From NCBI GenBank assembly GCA_963721005.1, contig CAVRHR010000003.1, forward strand, positions 682,001-746,000: 64,000 nucleotides of DNA. Direction: 5' to 3'. This DNA comes from VAZQ01 sp963721005. Its GTDB lineage: Bacteria > Pseudomonadota > Alphaproteobacteria > Rhizobiales > Xanthobacteraceae. Shown here piece after piece: positions 43,131 through 51,723 of this stretch. Position 1 is the first letter of the stretch. Each line of letters begins with the position of its first letter. The notes under the pieces are model-generated. The model was not told where the DNA came from. It made no database searches and saw nothing but the letters and a program-made list of their open reading frames with translations. Made by a program: the position numbers and the translations under genes.

Positions 43131-44954
43131 TCAGGAAACCGCGGTCGCGGCGCTTGCCGCAGGGCGCACCGGCGCATGCACGCCGGCGCGGATCGCCTCG
43201 TCGCGACGCTTGCGGTCGAGCGCGGCCTCGCCGCCGGCGGTCGCGTGGTAGAGATCGAGCGCCTCGAACTCGTTCTCGAGCGGCGGCGCGATCGCGAGGT
43301 CGGTATAGGTCCAGCGGTCCGGCGCGGTCTCGATCTCCTTGAGCATCGCTTTGGTGCGGCGATACATCGACCAGGCGTGCCAGGCCTTGACCAGTGTCTC
43401 GCCGACATAGCGCGGATAGAATATGAGCGGGCTCTCGCGCCGCTGATCGAGCCGCCGGTCGCGGCGGAACTTGAGCCGGAATATCCCGGCTTCGAGCGGG
43501 TGCACGCCCTCATATTTGAAGGCGAGATAGAACCACAGGATCGTGGTCAAGGTGGTCTTCATCCGCCCGAGCGGATTGGCGGCGGCGCGGCGCAGGATCG
43601 TGCGGATATGCTCGGGCGTGTAATAGGTCTCCCAGGCGGTTCGATAGGCCTCTTCCCATTCCGCATCCGACATCTTGGAATGATGCGCCACCCGATGGTT
43701 GAGGTCGTATTTGTTCATGTCGGGGTCCATCCAGACGCCCTTGGTCCATAACCCCTTGTGGTCCTCCGAGCCGGGCAGCGGCGTCAGGAAGAAGAACTCG
43801 AGAATATCGAGCGGCAGCTCCCGCTTGATGATCTCGATGTCGCGCTTGATCGATTCCTTGGTGTCGCCCGGGAAGCCCAGGATGTAGCCCGCATAGGTGA
43901 TGGCGCCGTGCTGGCGCCACTTCTGCAGCATGATGCGGTATTCGGTAATCTTGTTCTGGCGCTTGTTGGCGGCCATCAGGTTGTCGGGGTTGATGTTCTC
44001 GAGCCCGATAAACACGCGCCGCACGCCAGCCTTCGTCGCCTTCTCGATGAAGTTCGGGATCTTGTGGCAGAGGGTGTCGACCTGGATGGTGAAGCCGATG
44101 TTGAGGCCTTCCCCGACCCGCAGCTGGATCATGCGGTCGAGCAGCGGCTCCCAATGCTTGTTGCGGGCGAAATTGTCGTCGGTGATGAAGAACCGCTTGA
44201 TGCCCTGGGCGTAGTTGAGGCGCACGATCCGCTCCAGATCGTCGGGCGAGCGGAACCGGCTCTTGCGCCCCTGCACGTTGATGATGGTACAGAACGAGCA
44301 TTGGTAGGGGCAGCCGCGGCCGAGATCGACGCTCGACAGCGAGCCCGAGGTGCGCCGCACGTGCTGGGCCGGCAGGATCGCGGCCGGCTCGCCCTCGAGC
44401 GAGGGCAGATCGTCCATGTAATTGTAGAGCGGCGCGAGCTTGCCGCTCCAGGCATCGCGCAGCACGGAATCGAGGCGGGCGTTCTCGGCCTCGCCGGCGA
44501 AGAAGGAGACCCCGAGCTCCTGGGCTGAGCGGATATCGGCCGGCAGCTCGGGCAGCATGGCGATGCAGCCGGAGACATGGAAGCCGCCGATGCAGACCGG
44601 CAGGCCGGCGGCGAGGAACTGGCGGGCGAGGTCAACGGCGCGCGGGAACTGGTTCGACTGCACGCCGACGAGGCCGATGAGGGCGCGGCCGCCTTCCCGG
44701 CGGATCATGCGGATGATCTGCTCGGGCCGCACCCGCCGGTTGGTCTCGTCATAGGTGTGGAGGCGGATTTCGACCTCCGGTCCGAGCACCTGGCGGGTCC
44801 GCGCATCCTCGGCGAGGCCGTTGAGGCAGGCCAGCGTGTTGGAGGGGATCGCCGAGCGGACCCATTGGATCGGATAGCCGTCGTCGTCGTAATGGCTCGG
44901 CTTGACCATCACGAAGTGGAACACGTTGGCGCCGGCTGTCTGGGGCAATGTCAT
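43131..44954 (-). CDS. B12-binding-domain radical SAM protein
   Basis: 607 residues. The N-terminal 180 residues form a Rossmann-like cobalamin-binding-type domain (MIRREGGRALIGLVGVQSNQ). The radical SAM motif is GRGCPYQCSFCTI at about residue 225, followed by RFFITDDNFARNKHWE, FIGLENINPDN and YILGFPGDTKESI. The C-terminal 200 residues are an extension of unknown function. Relatives include methyltransferases such as those acting on hopanoids, but this branch is uncharacterised. Membrane association is possible from ILWFYLAFKYE. It is the last gene of a long minus-strand series. Confidence 0.85.
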   Translation of the reverse strand: MTLPQTAGANVFHFVMVKPSHYDDDGYPIQWVRSAIPSNTLACLNGLAEDARTRQVLGPEVEIRLHTYDETNRRVRPEQIIRMIRREGGRALIGLVGVQSNQFPRAVDLARQFLAAGLPVCIGGFHVSGCIAMLPELPADIRSAQELGVSFFAGEAENARLDSVLRDAWSGKLAPLYNYMDDLPSLEGEPAAILPAQHVRRTSGSLSSVDLGRGCPYQCSFCTIINVQGRKSRFRSPDDLERIVRLNYAQGIKRFFITDDNFARNKHWEPLLDRMIQLRVGEGLNIGFTIQVDTLCHKIPNFIEKATKAGVRRVFIGLENINPDNLMAANKRQNKITEYRIMLQKWRQHGAITYAGYILGFPGDTKESIKRDIEIIKRELPLDILEFFFLTPLPGSEDHKGLWTKGVWMDPDMNKYDLNHRVAHHSKMSDAEWEEAYRTAWETYYTPEHIRTILRRAAANPLGRMKTTLTTILWFYLAFKYEGVHPLEAGIFRLKFRRDRRLDQRRESPLIFYPRYVGETLVKAWHAWSMYRRTKAMLKEIETAPDRWTYTDLAIAPPLENEFEALDLYHATAGGEAALDRKRRDEAIRAGVHAPVRPAASAATAVS

Positions 44955-45107
44955 GACGGCTGGTGTTCCGGACGGGCCAATTGTCCCGACACCGTAGCAT
45001 CCGGAACGCGGGCCTCACAACGATATCTCGGCACCGCCCACCGCACCGCCGGCCCGGAACAGGCGGAGCAATCCCGCGCAAGCAATTGAAGTCCCGATCG
45101 ATTTCCC

Positions 45108-45123
45108 GGGTACCGAGGTACCC
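45108..45123. repeat. short perfect inverted repeat
   Basis: GGGTACC GA GGTACCC, a perfect 7-bp hairpin in the 221-base spacer between the radical SAM gene and the exported-protein gene. No T-run is adjacent. Confidence 0.45.
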
Positions 45124-45175
45124 TCGGGGCCGGGATGTTCCGAGATAGCGGTCTCAAATCAATCGCTTGGGCGGC

Positions 45176-46015
45176 TCACTTCTTGGGCAGATTGAAATGG
45201 TTCAGGCTCGGCGGCGGCTGATCCTTCATGGAGGGCATCAGCTCGCCATCGCCACCCAGCATGTAGTGCTGGCCGCCGATATTGACGTGCACATTGCCTT
45301 CGCCGCAGATCGATTCGACCCAGATCGGTTTCTTCTCGCGCTTCATGTTCTTGACCACCGTCCACGGACGGGTCAGCGCATGATCGAAAACCGTGACCTC
45401 GTCATGCAGGATGTCCGGGTCGGCCTTGTCGAGATAGAAGCGCTCCTTGACGACCGTCTCGCCATCCTTGTGCACCGGCAGGCCGCTGGGATCGAAGGTG
45501 CGCGGATTCTTGAGATTGCGGGTCTCGACCTCGAGCACGTCGAAGCGGCCGGAGCCGCCCTCATCGATCCATTTTCCGATCGAATACCCCATCCAGGAGG
45601 GGTCCTCGTCGGTCGGAAAACTGCGCCCATCCGTATAAATGCGACGCAGCTGGCTCAGGTATTCCATCAACATATAGGTGGTGTTGCGGGTAACGACGAT
45701 CTCCATCGGCAGCACCAGGGTCGTGGCCCGCGGCATGCCTTCGGGGATGCAGGTGTAGACCGGGTCGTCGCCAAATCCGCCCTTGGCCACGTCGGCCAGA
45801 TTGGCCTCGAAGATCTTCTGATATTCCGGCGTGAGCGGGGCTTGCTGTCCGCGCCCCGGCGGCTTGGTCTGGTCGAACCGCCCGAGTGCCCCCGTCCCCT
45901 TCCATTGGCCCGCGAAGGCCGAATATTTGCTTTCGTCAAACGGCTGCTGAGCCGCAACCGGCCCCGCGATCACCGCGGCCAGCGCAATCGATCCGATCAT
46001 GCTTTTGAACAGCAT
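45176..46015 (-). CDS. exported protein of unknown function
   Basis: 279 residues. The start MLFKSMIG is set by GGGAGGAGAGCAA just upstream and opens a signal peptide ending at VAAQ. The mature protein contains FAGQWKGTGALGRF, DDPVYTCIPEGMPRATT, SWMGYSIGKWIDEG and FDHALTRPWTVVKNMKRE. This pattern is common in Bradyrhizobium-like genomes beside DUF6152 genes, and no function is known. The residue pattern suggests a beta-rich calycin-like fold, but this is a guess. It follows the DUF6152 gene by 53 bases. Confidence 0.7.
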   Translation of the reverse strand: MLFKSMIGSIALAAVIAGPVAAQQPFDESKYSAFAGQWKGTGALGRFDQTKPPGRGQQAPLTPEYQKIFEANLADVAKGGFGDDPVYTCIPEGMPRATTLVLPMEIVVTRNTTYMLMEYLSQLRRIYTDGRSFPTDEDPSWMGYSIGKWIDEGGSGRFDVLEVETRNLKNPRTFDPSGLPVHKDGETVVKERFYLDKADPDILHDEVTVFDHALTRPWTVVKNMKREKKPIWVESICGEGNVHVNIGGQHYMLGGDGELMPSMKDQPPPSLNHFNLPKK

Positions 46016-46068
46016 TTGCTCTCCTCCCAGGTAAACGATGAGGTTGCGACCCGCGCGCGATGAAGCCG

Positions 46069-46458
46069 CTACTTGGGGGTCGCGACCGGGGTGCCGTCCT
46101 TGAACTTGATCAGCAGCGGCGCGTAGGAGCCGCCTTCGGCGCCGCTGTGCAGCGGGTTGATGGTTGCCTTGATCTCGTCGCCCGGCTTGAGGCTCTTGGA
46201 GGTCATGCCTTCCCGCACCAACAGGCCCGGCGCGCCGCCCTCGAGCATCCAATCCTTCACCACGCCGTCGTCGCCCTTGACCTGCAATATCAGCAGCGTG
46301 TGCGGGCTCACGAACTTGAATTCCTTCACGGTTCCCGAAATCTCGATTGGGTGCTCCATATCGAACATGGCAAACGAGTGATGCGCCGAGGCGGCGCCGG
46401 TCGCAGCGGCCAATGCCAGGCCCGCCATCACTGCGGTGGTTCGCAATCGCATTATCAT
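46069..46458 (-). CDS. exported DUF6152-like protein
   Basis: 129 residues with a signal peptide (MIMRLRTTAVMAGLALAA, cleavage near ASA). The mature part begins HHSFAMFDMEHPIEISGTV and continues VSPHTLLILQVKGDDG, the DUF6152 pattern. An OB-like periplasmic domain is likely; no function is known. Two ATGs six bases apart are possible; GGGGAAAACC lies upstream. Probably one transcript with the next exported protein. Confidence 0.78.
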   Translation of the reverse strand: MIMRLRTTAVMAGLALAAATGAASAHHSFAMFDMEHPIEISGTVKEFKFVSPHTLLILQVKGDDGVVKDWMLEGGAPGLLVREGMTSKSLKPGDEIKATINPLHSGAEGGSYAPLLIKFKDGTPVATPK

Positions 46459-46574
46459 GGTGTGGTTTTCCCCTTCTCGATCCGGTCCTGGCACGCCCAC
46501 CGGGCAGTTGCCTCAGGATACGCATTATGACGGATATCGGCAACGCCGAAGGCGCCCTGCGCCAGAGGCGCGCC

Positions 46575-47363
46575 CTAATGCCGGGCGCTGGTCTCGCCCA
46601 GATGCTGGCCGCAGTCCATGCGGATGCATTCCCCGGTCATGACGGTGGCGACCTCGACCAGGAACAGCGCGGCGCGCGCCACGTCGACCGGCCAGATACC
46701 CTTGCCGAGCGGGAACTCCTCCTTGGCCCGCCGCACCCGCTCCGCATACTGCTCCTCGTTGAGGATCTGGCGGGTCCAGTGGCCGAGCATCCCGCCCGGG
46801 CACAACGCATTGACCCGCACCTGCGGCGCCAGCAGGCGCGCCATCGAGAGCGTCAGGTTGTTGAGCGCGGCTTTCGAAGCCGTATAGGCCATCGAGCTGC
46901 CGCCCGCCCGCATGGCGCCGACCGAGGAGATGTTCACGATCGCGGCGTCGCCGGTCGCCTTGAGATGGGGCGCTGCGGCGCGGCACATTTGATAGTTGCC
47001 GACCAGGTTGACGCTGTAGATGCGCTGGAACTCGGCACCGTCGAGCAGGTCCATGCGCTTGTGCGGGATCGGCTTGGTGACGGCCGCATTGTTGATGAGC
47101 ACGTCGAGCCGGGCCCAGCGGTCGACCGCGATCTTGACCAGCCGCACGCAGTCCGCGTCCTTGGACACGTCGCCCTGCACCGCGATGGCGTCGACGCCGA
47201 GGCCCTGGCAGTGCGCCACGACCTTGTCGGCGCCGGCCTTGTTGGTGGCGTAGTTCACCAGCACGTTGCAGCCGCGCGAGGCCAGGATCTTGGCGCATTC
47301 CGCGCCGATGCCGTCATCCGAGCTCGCCCCGGTGGCGATGGCGGCCTTGCCCTTGATTTCCAA
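46575..47363 (-). CDS. short-chain dehydrogenase/reductase
   Basis: 262 residues, classical SDR. The cofactor loop is ATGASSDDGIGAECAKI, slightly longer than TGxxxGIG, NNAAVTK replaces the NNAG motif, and the catalytic residues are in NISSVGAM (Ser) and YTASKAAL (Tyr-xxx-Lys). A C-terminal MTGECIRMDCGQHLG is typical. It probably oxidises a hydroxy intermediate with NAD. It follows the Bug-type binding-protein gene by 21 bases, in the same unit as the GST, UbiX and UbiD genes. Confidence 0.9.
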   Translation of the reverse strand: MEIKGKAAIATGASSDDGIGAECAKILASRGCNVLVNYATNKAGADKVVAHCQGLGVDAIAVQGDVSKDADCVRLVKIAVDRWARLDVLINNAAVTKPIPHKRMDLLDGAEFQRIYSVNLVGNYQMCRAAAPHLKATGDAAIVNISSVGAMRAGGSSMAYTASKAALNNLTLSMARLLAPQVRVNALCPGGMLGHWTRQILNEEQYAERVRRAKEEFPLGKGIWPVDVARAALFLVEVATVMTGECIRMDCGQHLGETSARH

Positions 47364-47384
47364 AGAACCCTCCCTGTCGAAAAG

Positions 47385-48407
47385 CTATTGTTGAATCCGC
47401 GTCATGCGCGCCGCCTTGGCGACCAGCTCCTGCGGCAGCTCCGCGACCATGCGGATCGCGGCCGCGATGGCGTCGCCCGAGCGCGCCTCCACCACCAGCT
47501 TCATCTGCCTGGCTTCCGCCAGCAAGGCCGGGTCCGCCATGGCGGCATCGAAAGCGCGCCGCAGCGCCGCGACCCGGTCGGCCGGCACGTTCGGCGGCGC
47601 CAGGATCGGCCGGCCGAGCTCGAGGCTCGAGGCATGGATCGCCAGGATGTTGCGCTCTTCGTCGGTCTTGGCGTAGGCGAAGACGGTCGGCACCTTGAGC
47701 TCGGGCACCGGCTCGCGCTCGGTGGTGAACAGGATCCGGAAGGTGCCGTCGTCCAACAGGTGCTGGGCCGAGCCCAGGAACGCGCTGGTGGTCTGGCAGA
47801 TGCCTTCGAGCTCGCCGCGCTCCATCGCCAGGATCACCCCGGTCGCCCCCTTGTAGCCGTCGATCACCTTGAACTTCATGCCGAGCAGGTTCTTGAGCAA
47901 GAGCGGCGTCTCGGTCAAGGCGGTGCCGGCGCCGTCACCGCCGACCACGAGCTCGCGCACGAACAGGTCCTCAGGCGACTTGATGCCGGCATCGGCGCGC
48001 GCATAGCAGCCCCGATGGGTGATCTCGGGGCTGCCGATCCAATTGAACTTCAGGGGATCATAATTGGCATTGGGCTGGCGCATCAGCGCATAGTTGGGGA
48101 TGTTGCGGCTGACCATGCCGAGCGTGGTGCCGTCCTGCGCGGCCTTGTTGTAGAGATGATTGGCGGCGATGAGCGAGCCGGCCCCCGGCATGTTCTCGAT
48201 GACGAAGGTGGGATTGCCCGGAACGTATTGCCGCATGTGGCGGGCGACCAGCCGCGCCCAGGTGTCGTAGTCCTGCCCGGCCTCGGTGCCCACCACGACG
48301 CGGATCTGCTTGCCCTTGTAGAAATCCGCGGGCGCTTGCGCCGCAAGCGGGGCTGCCGCGCCTGCGCAGCAGGCGATCAGGGTCAGCGCGCGTATCGATG
48401 TTCGCAT
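47385..48407 (-). CDS. tripartite tricarboxylate transporter substrate-binding protein (TctC/Bug family)
   Basis: 340 residues from MRTSIRALTL, placed by GGGGAGGTGCCC upstream, with a signal peptide ending at LAAQ. The Bug pattern reads GKQIRVVVGTEAGQDYDTWA, ENMPGAGSLIAANHLYNKAA and GRPILAPPNVPADRVAALR. It likely binds an aromatic or aliphatic carboxylate in the periplasm. It sits in a catabolic unit with SDR, GST, UbiX and UbiD, so its ligand could be the substrate of that pathway. No permease genes are adjacent. Confidence 0.85.
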   Translation of the reverse strand: MRTSIRALTLIACCAGAAAPLAAQAPADFYKGKQIRVVVGTEAGQDYDTWARLVARHMRQYVPGNPTFVIENMPGAGSLIAANHLYNKAAQDGTTLGMVSRNIPNYALMRQPNANYDPLKFNWIGSPEITHRGCYARADAGIKSPEDLFVRELVVGGDGAGTALTETPLLLKNLLGMKFKVIDGYKGATGVILAMERGELEGICQTTSAFLGSAQHLLDDGTFRILFTTEREPVPELKVPTVFAYAKTDEERNILAIHASSLELGRPILAPPNVPADRVAALRRAFDAAMADPALLAEARQMKLVVEARSGDAIAAAIRMVAELPQELVAKAARMTRIQQ

Positions 48408-48459
48408 GGGCACCTCCCCTCGCGCTCGCCGAGCGTAGTTCCTCATGGATAGACGCCGG

Positions 48460-49158
48460 TCACGGCCTGGCATAGCGCCCGCGGCCGAAAAACCGATCGA
48501 CATCGTCGGGCTTGGCATGGTCGCGGCTGGTCGGCATGGCCTCGACCTTGCGGATGGCGCGCTGAACGGCCGGGCGCGCCGCGATGGCGTCGTACCAGCG
48601 CTTGAGGTTGGGCTTGTCCTCGAAGCTCACCCCCTGGCGCTGATGATTGGCGGCCCACGGATAGGTCGCCATGTCGGCGATGGAATAATCCGCACCGCCC
48701 AGCCAGGCGGCGGTGCCGAGACGCGCCTCCAGCACGTCGTAGAGCCGCCGCACCTCGGTCTGGAAGCGGCTCAGCGAATAGTCGTTGCCGGGCGGGGCAA
48801 ACAGCTTGAAATGGGTGAGCTGCCCGAAATTCGGGCCCACTCCGGTGAGCTGGATCATCAGCCATTGGATGACCTCGTAGCGCGCCACCATCTCCTTCGG
48901 CAGGAAACGGCCGGTCTTGTCGGCCAGATACATCAGGATCGCGCCCAACTCGATCACCGTATAGGGCCGTCCGCCCGGCCCCTCATGGTCGACGATGACC
49001 GGGATCTTGCCGTTCGGATTGATCGTGCGAAACTCCGGCAGATAGTTGTCGCCCTTCCAGACGTCGACCGGGATGATCTTGTAGGGCAGCTCGATCTCCT
49101 CGAGCATGATGAAGATCTTGCGCACGTTCGGGCTGGTCAGCGCATAGAAATCGATCAT
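48460..49158 (-). CDS. glutathione S-transferase family protein
   Basis: 232 residues from MIDFYALTSPNVRKIFIMLE; the frame is open further upstream into a repeat element, which is not coding. The thioredoxin-like N-domain has NPNGKIPVIVDHEG with the cis-proline and VIELGAILMYLADKTG, and the helical C-domain has GADYSIADMATYPWAANH, as in YghU/YfcG-type enzymes. It may conjugate or reduce an aromatic intermediate or act as a disulfide reductase. It lies between the Bug-type binding-protein gene and the UbiX gene. Confidence 0.9.
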   Translation of the reverse strand: MIDFYALTSPNVRKIFIMLEEIELPYKIIPVDVWKGDNYLPEFRTINPNGKIPVIVDHEGPGGRPYTVIELGAILMYLADKTGRFLPKEMVARYEVIQWLMIQLTGVGPNFGQLTHFKLFAPPGNDYSLSRFQTEVRRLYDVLEARLGTAAWLGGADYSIADMATYPWAANHQRQGVSFEDKPNLKRWYDAIAARPAVQRAIRKVEAMPTSRDHAKPDDVDRFFGRGRYARP

Positions 49159-49231
49159 CGGCCGGGACCTGCGGTTTGCGGAGGAGCTCAAGGTACAAAG
49201 ACGCAACATGGCCGGCAAGCGAGCCGACACC

Positions 49232-49300
49232 TGTCCCGGCCTTGAGCCGGGACCGTCCAGACTCCAACGTTTGGAACGGTCCCGGGTCAAGCCCGGGACA
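49232..49300. repeat. dispersed inverted repeat, family D, copy 2
   Basis: TGTCCCGGCCTTGAGCCGGG followed by ACCGT pairs with AACGGTCCCGGGTCAAGCCC followed by GGGACA. Same family as the copy upstream of the GlcG-like gene at 38.7 kb. Lies between the GST and UbiX genes. Confidence 0.7.
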
Positions 49301-49314
49301 CGGAGTTCAGCGCT

Positions 49315-49926
49315 TCACGTCGCGCTTTTCGCCCCGCCAACCGTGGTGATCTTGGCGGCGGTCTGCATGTGGCCGTCCCAGCGCTTGCCGAACGGTGCCT
49401 CGATGCCGAACTGGTCGAGCACCCGGAACACGATGTGATCCACGATATCGTCGACCGTCTGCGGATGATTATAGAAGGCCGGCATCGGCGGCAGCATCAC
49501 CACGCCCATGCGGGCGAGCTTGAGCATGTTCTCCAGATGGATCTCGGACAACGGGGTCTCGCGCACCACCAGCACCAGCCGCCGCCGCTCCTTCAAGATG
49601 ACGTCGGCGGCGCGGTGCACCAGATGTTCGCCGTAGCCGCCGGCGATCCCGCCCAGGGTGCGCACCGAGCACGGGATTACCACCATGCCCTCGGTGATGA
49701 AGGAGCCCGAGGAGATCGAGGCCCCCATGTCGCCCTGGCTGTGCACCACGGTTGCGAGCGAGCGCACATGCTCGACATTGTGGCGGGTCTCGTGCTCGAT
49801 GGTGCGTTGCGCCCACTTGCTGATGATCAGGTGGGATTCGACCTGCGAATGCTTCAACGCCTCCAACAGCCGGATTCCGAAGACGGCGCCGGTCGATCCG
49901 GTCATGCCGACAATGAGGCGTCGCAT
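49315..49926 (-). CDS. ubiX: UbiX family flavin prenyltransferase
   Basis: 203 residues from MRRLIVGMTGSTGAVFGIRL. The FMN-binding GSTGA loop, SGSFITEGMVVIPCSVRT with the conserved Ser/Cys segment, RRRLVLVVRETPLSEIHLEN and MPAFYNHPQTVDDIVDHI are the UbiX signatures. It attaches a dimethylallyl group to FMN, making the prenylated flavin cofactor used by UbiD decarboxylases. The ubiD gene is 91 bases upstream, so the pair is likely expressed together. The upstream in-frame extension of 23 residues is not family-like. Confidence 0.93.
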   Translation of the reverse strand: MRRLIVGMTGSTGAVFGIRLLEALKHSQVESHLIISKWAQRTIEHETRHNVEHVRSLATVVHSQGDMGASISSGSFITEGMVVIPCSVRTLGGIAGGYGEHLVHRAADVILKERRRLVLVVRETPLSEIHLENMLKLARMGVVMLPPMPAFYNHPQTVDDIVDHIVFRVLDQFGIEAPFGKRWDGHMQTAAKITTVGGAKSAT

Positions 49927-50017
49927 CGCATTCCTCGCGTTGGGCACTGAATTCTCTCGGTTTTCAGGAATAGCCGCCGCGCCCCACGGCCGCAACCCGA
50001 AACTGCGGATTTGGCTA

Positions 50018-51577
50018 TCAGGTCTTGAACAGGTGGCCGAACCTTTGCAGCGCCTCGCGGCGTCGTTCCGGGCTCGGCAGGTTCACGGCCGGGAACTTGT
50101 CGCGCCAATGGAACGGCCGGCAGGCGTCGATGATGGCGCGGCTGTTGGTATAGTCGCCGGCCTCCTTGCGCTCGGGCTCGATCCGCGGATCGAGCGGGGT
50201 CGACCAGGCGTTGCGGATAATGTCGATCGAGGTGGCGGGATCGGAGCGGGTGAGCAGCGCCCAGACCACCTCCTCCAGGTTGGAGACGTCGATATCGTCG
50301 TCGACCACGATGGTGTAGCGCCCGCAATAGGCGCCCACATGGCACATGGTGGCGATGTGGCCGGCCTGCCGGGCATGGCCCGGATAGCGCTGGCTGATGG
50401 CGACCGCCAGCAGGAGGCGCGCATTGCCGACCTCGTGGGCCCAGGCGGCGGCGACGCCGGGCACCCCCGCCTTCTCGATGTTCTCCCGCAACAGGCCGGA
50501 GCGCACCACCGCCCGATAGCGGCAGATCTCGTCGGGCGGGCGCTGCGGCGAGCAGCCGAGCAGGATCGGATCGTTGCGGTGGTAGATGGCCTTGATGTCC
50601 AGCACCGGCTCGGGCCGCACGTCGCTGGCGTAATAGCCGGTCCATTCGCCGAACGGCCCTTCGATGCGCTCGTTGCCGGGCTCGACGAATCCCTCCAGCA
50701 CGATCTCGGCATTGGCCGGAATCGGCAGGCCGGTGAGCGGCCCCTTGATCACATCGACCGGCTTGCCGCGCATGCCGCCGACGATCTCGTACTCGCTCAC
50801 CCCGAACGGCACCTCGCTGCAGGACATGAGGAACGACATGGGATCGCCGCCGCAGACCACCGCGACCGGCATCCGCTCGCCGCGCGCCTGGTACTTGTCG
50901 CGCATCTGGCGGCCGTGCTTGCCGGGCGAGATGTAGAAGCCGGCCGACTTGGCGTCGTGGATCATGACCCGGTAGGTGCCGCAATTGATCCAGCCGTCGT
51001 CGGGATCGCGCATGACGTTGAAGCAGCCGGTGCCGATATAGCGCCCGCCGTCGGGCTCGTGCCATTGCGGCGCCGGAAAGGCGGTGAGGTCGACGTCCTC
51101 GCCCTTGATCACGTTCTCGAAGATCGGGCCGTCGTTCACGTAGCGCGGCGCGATCCGCTTCATCGGCCCCATGAAGTGGGTGCGGAAGCCTTCGCTCAGC
51201 TCGATCTTGGAGAGGTCGGTCGGAAATCCGAGCGTCATGTTCTTGCGCTTGCCGCCGAAGAAATTGACCAGGATGCGGCTGCCCTTGATGGTGCCGGGCA
51301 CCTCCTCGAAGATGAAGCAGGCCGCATCGTCATCGTGCAACGCCATCTCGGCCACCATGCCGATGTCGCGCTGCCAGGACAGGTTCTGGACCTGCTTGAT
51401 CTCGCCGAGCTTGCGCGCCTCCTCGATCCATTGGCGCAGATCGTCATAGGCGATGCGCGGATCGACGTTGGAGCGCGGTACTGCGCCGGCCGGCGCGGCG
51501 CCGGCCCCGATCGGATTGCTCATCGGATCAGGCTTGGGATCCGGTCGGGTCACCGGCTCGGCCGACACTTTGCGCAT
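50018..51577 (-). CDS. UbiD family prenylated-FMN-dependent decarboxylase
   Basis: 519 residues. The UbiD fold is shown by DLRQWIEEARKLGEIKQV, FPAPQWHEPDGGRYIGTG, CGTYRVMIHDAKSAGFYI and the catalytic acid region NERIEGPFGEWTGYY. It uses prenylated FMN and a metal to decarboxylate (or carboxylate) an aromatic or unsaturated acid. The substrate is unknown; neighbours SDR, GST and a Bug binding protein suggest aromatic-acid breakdown rather than ubiquinone synthesis. A second ATG 18 codons in (MSNPIGAG) is a possible start. Divergent from an idi gene, whose product leads to the prenyl donor for UbiX. Confidence 0.92.
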   Translation of the reverse strand: MRKVSAEPVTRPDPKPDPMSNPIGAGAAPAGAVPRSNVDPRIAYDDLRQWIEEARKLGEIKQVQNLSWQRDIGMVAEMALHDDDAACFIFEEVPGTIKGSRILVNFFGGKRKNMTLGFPTDLSKIELSEGFRTHFMGPMKRIAPRYVNDGPIFENVIKGEDVDLTAFPAPQWHEPDGGRYIGTGCFNVMRDPDDGWINCGTYRVMIHDAKSAGFYISPGKHGRQMRDKYQARGERMPVAVVCGGDPMSFLMSCSEVPFGVSEYEIVGGMRGKPVDVIKGPLTGLPIPANAEIVLEGFVEPGNERIEGPFGEWTGYYASDVRPEPVLDIKAIYHRNDPILLGCSPQRPPDEICRYRAVVRSGLLRENIEKAGVPGVAAAWAHEVGNARLLLAVAISQRYPGHARQAGHIATMCHVGAYCGRYTIVVDDDIDVSNLEEVVWALLTRSDPATSIDIIRNAWSTPLDPRIEPERKEAGDYTNSRAIIDACRPFHWRDKFPAVNLPSPERRREALQRFGHLFKT

Positions 51578-51723
51578 GATCTCATCCCCAATTGCTACCG
51601 ACGCGTTCGGTGGGCCAGCCTAGACAACAGCTGCCGTCGCCGGATACAGCATATTCGAAAATCACACGCTCGGGAAACGCGCTTGAACACGCGGCTTGAA
51701 AGCACGCCTTGGGAAGCTCCAAA

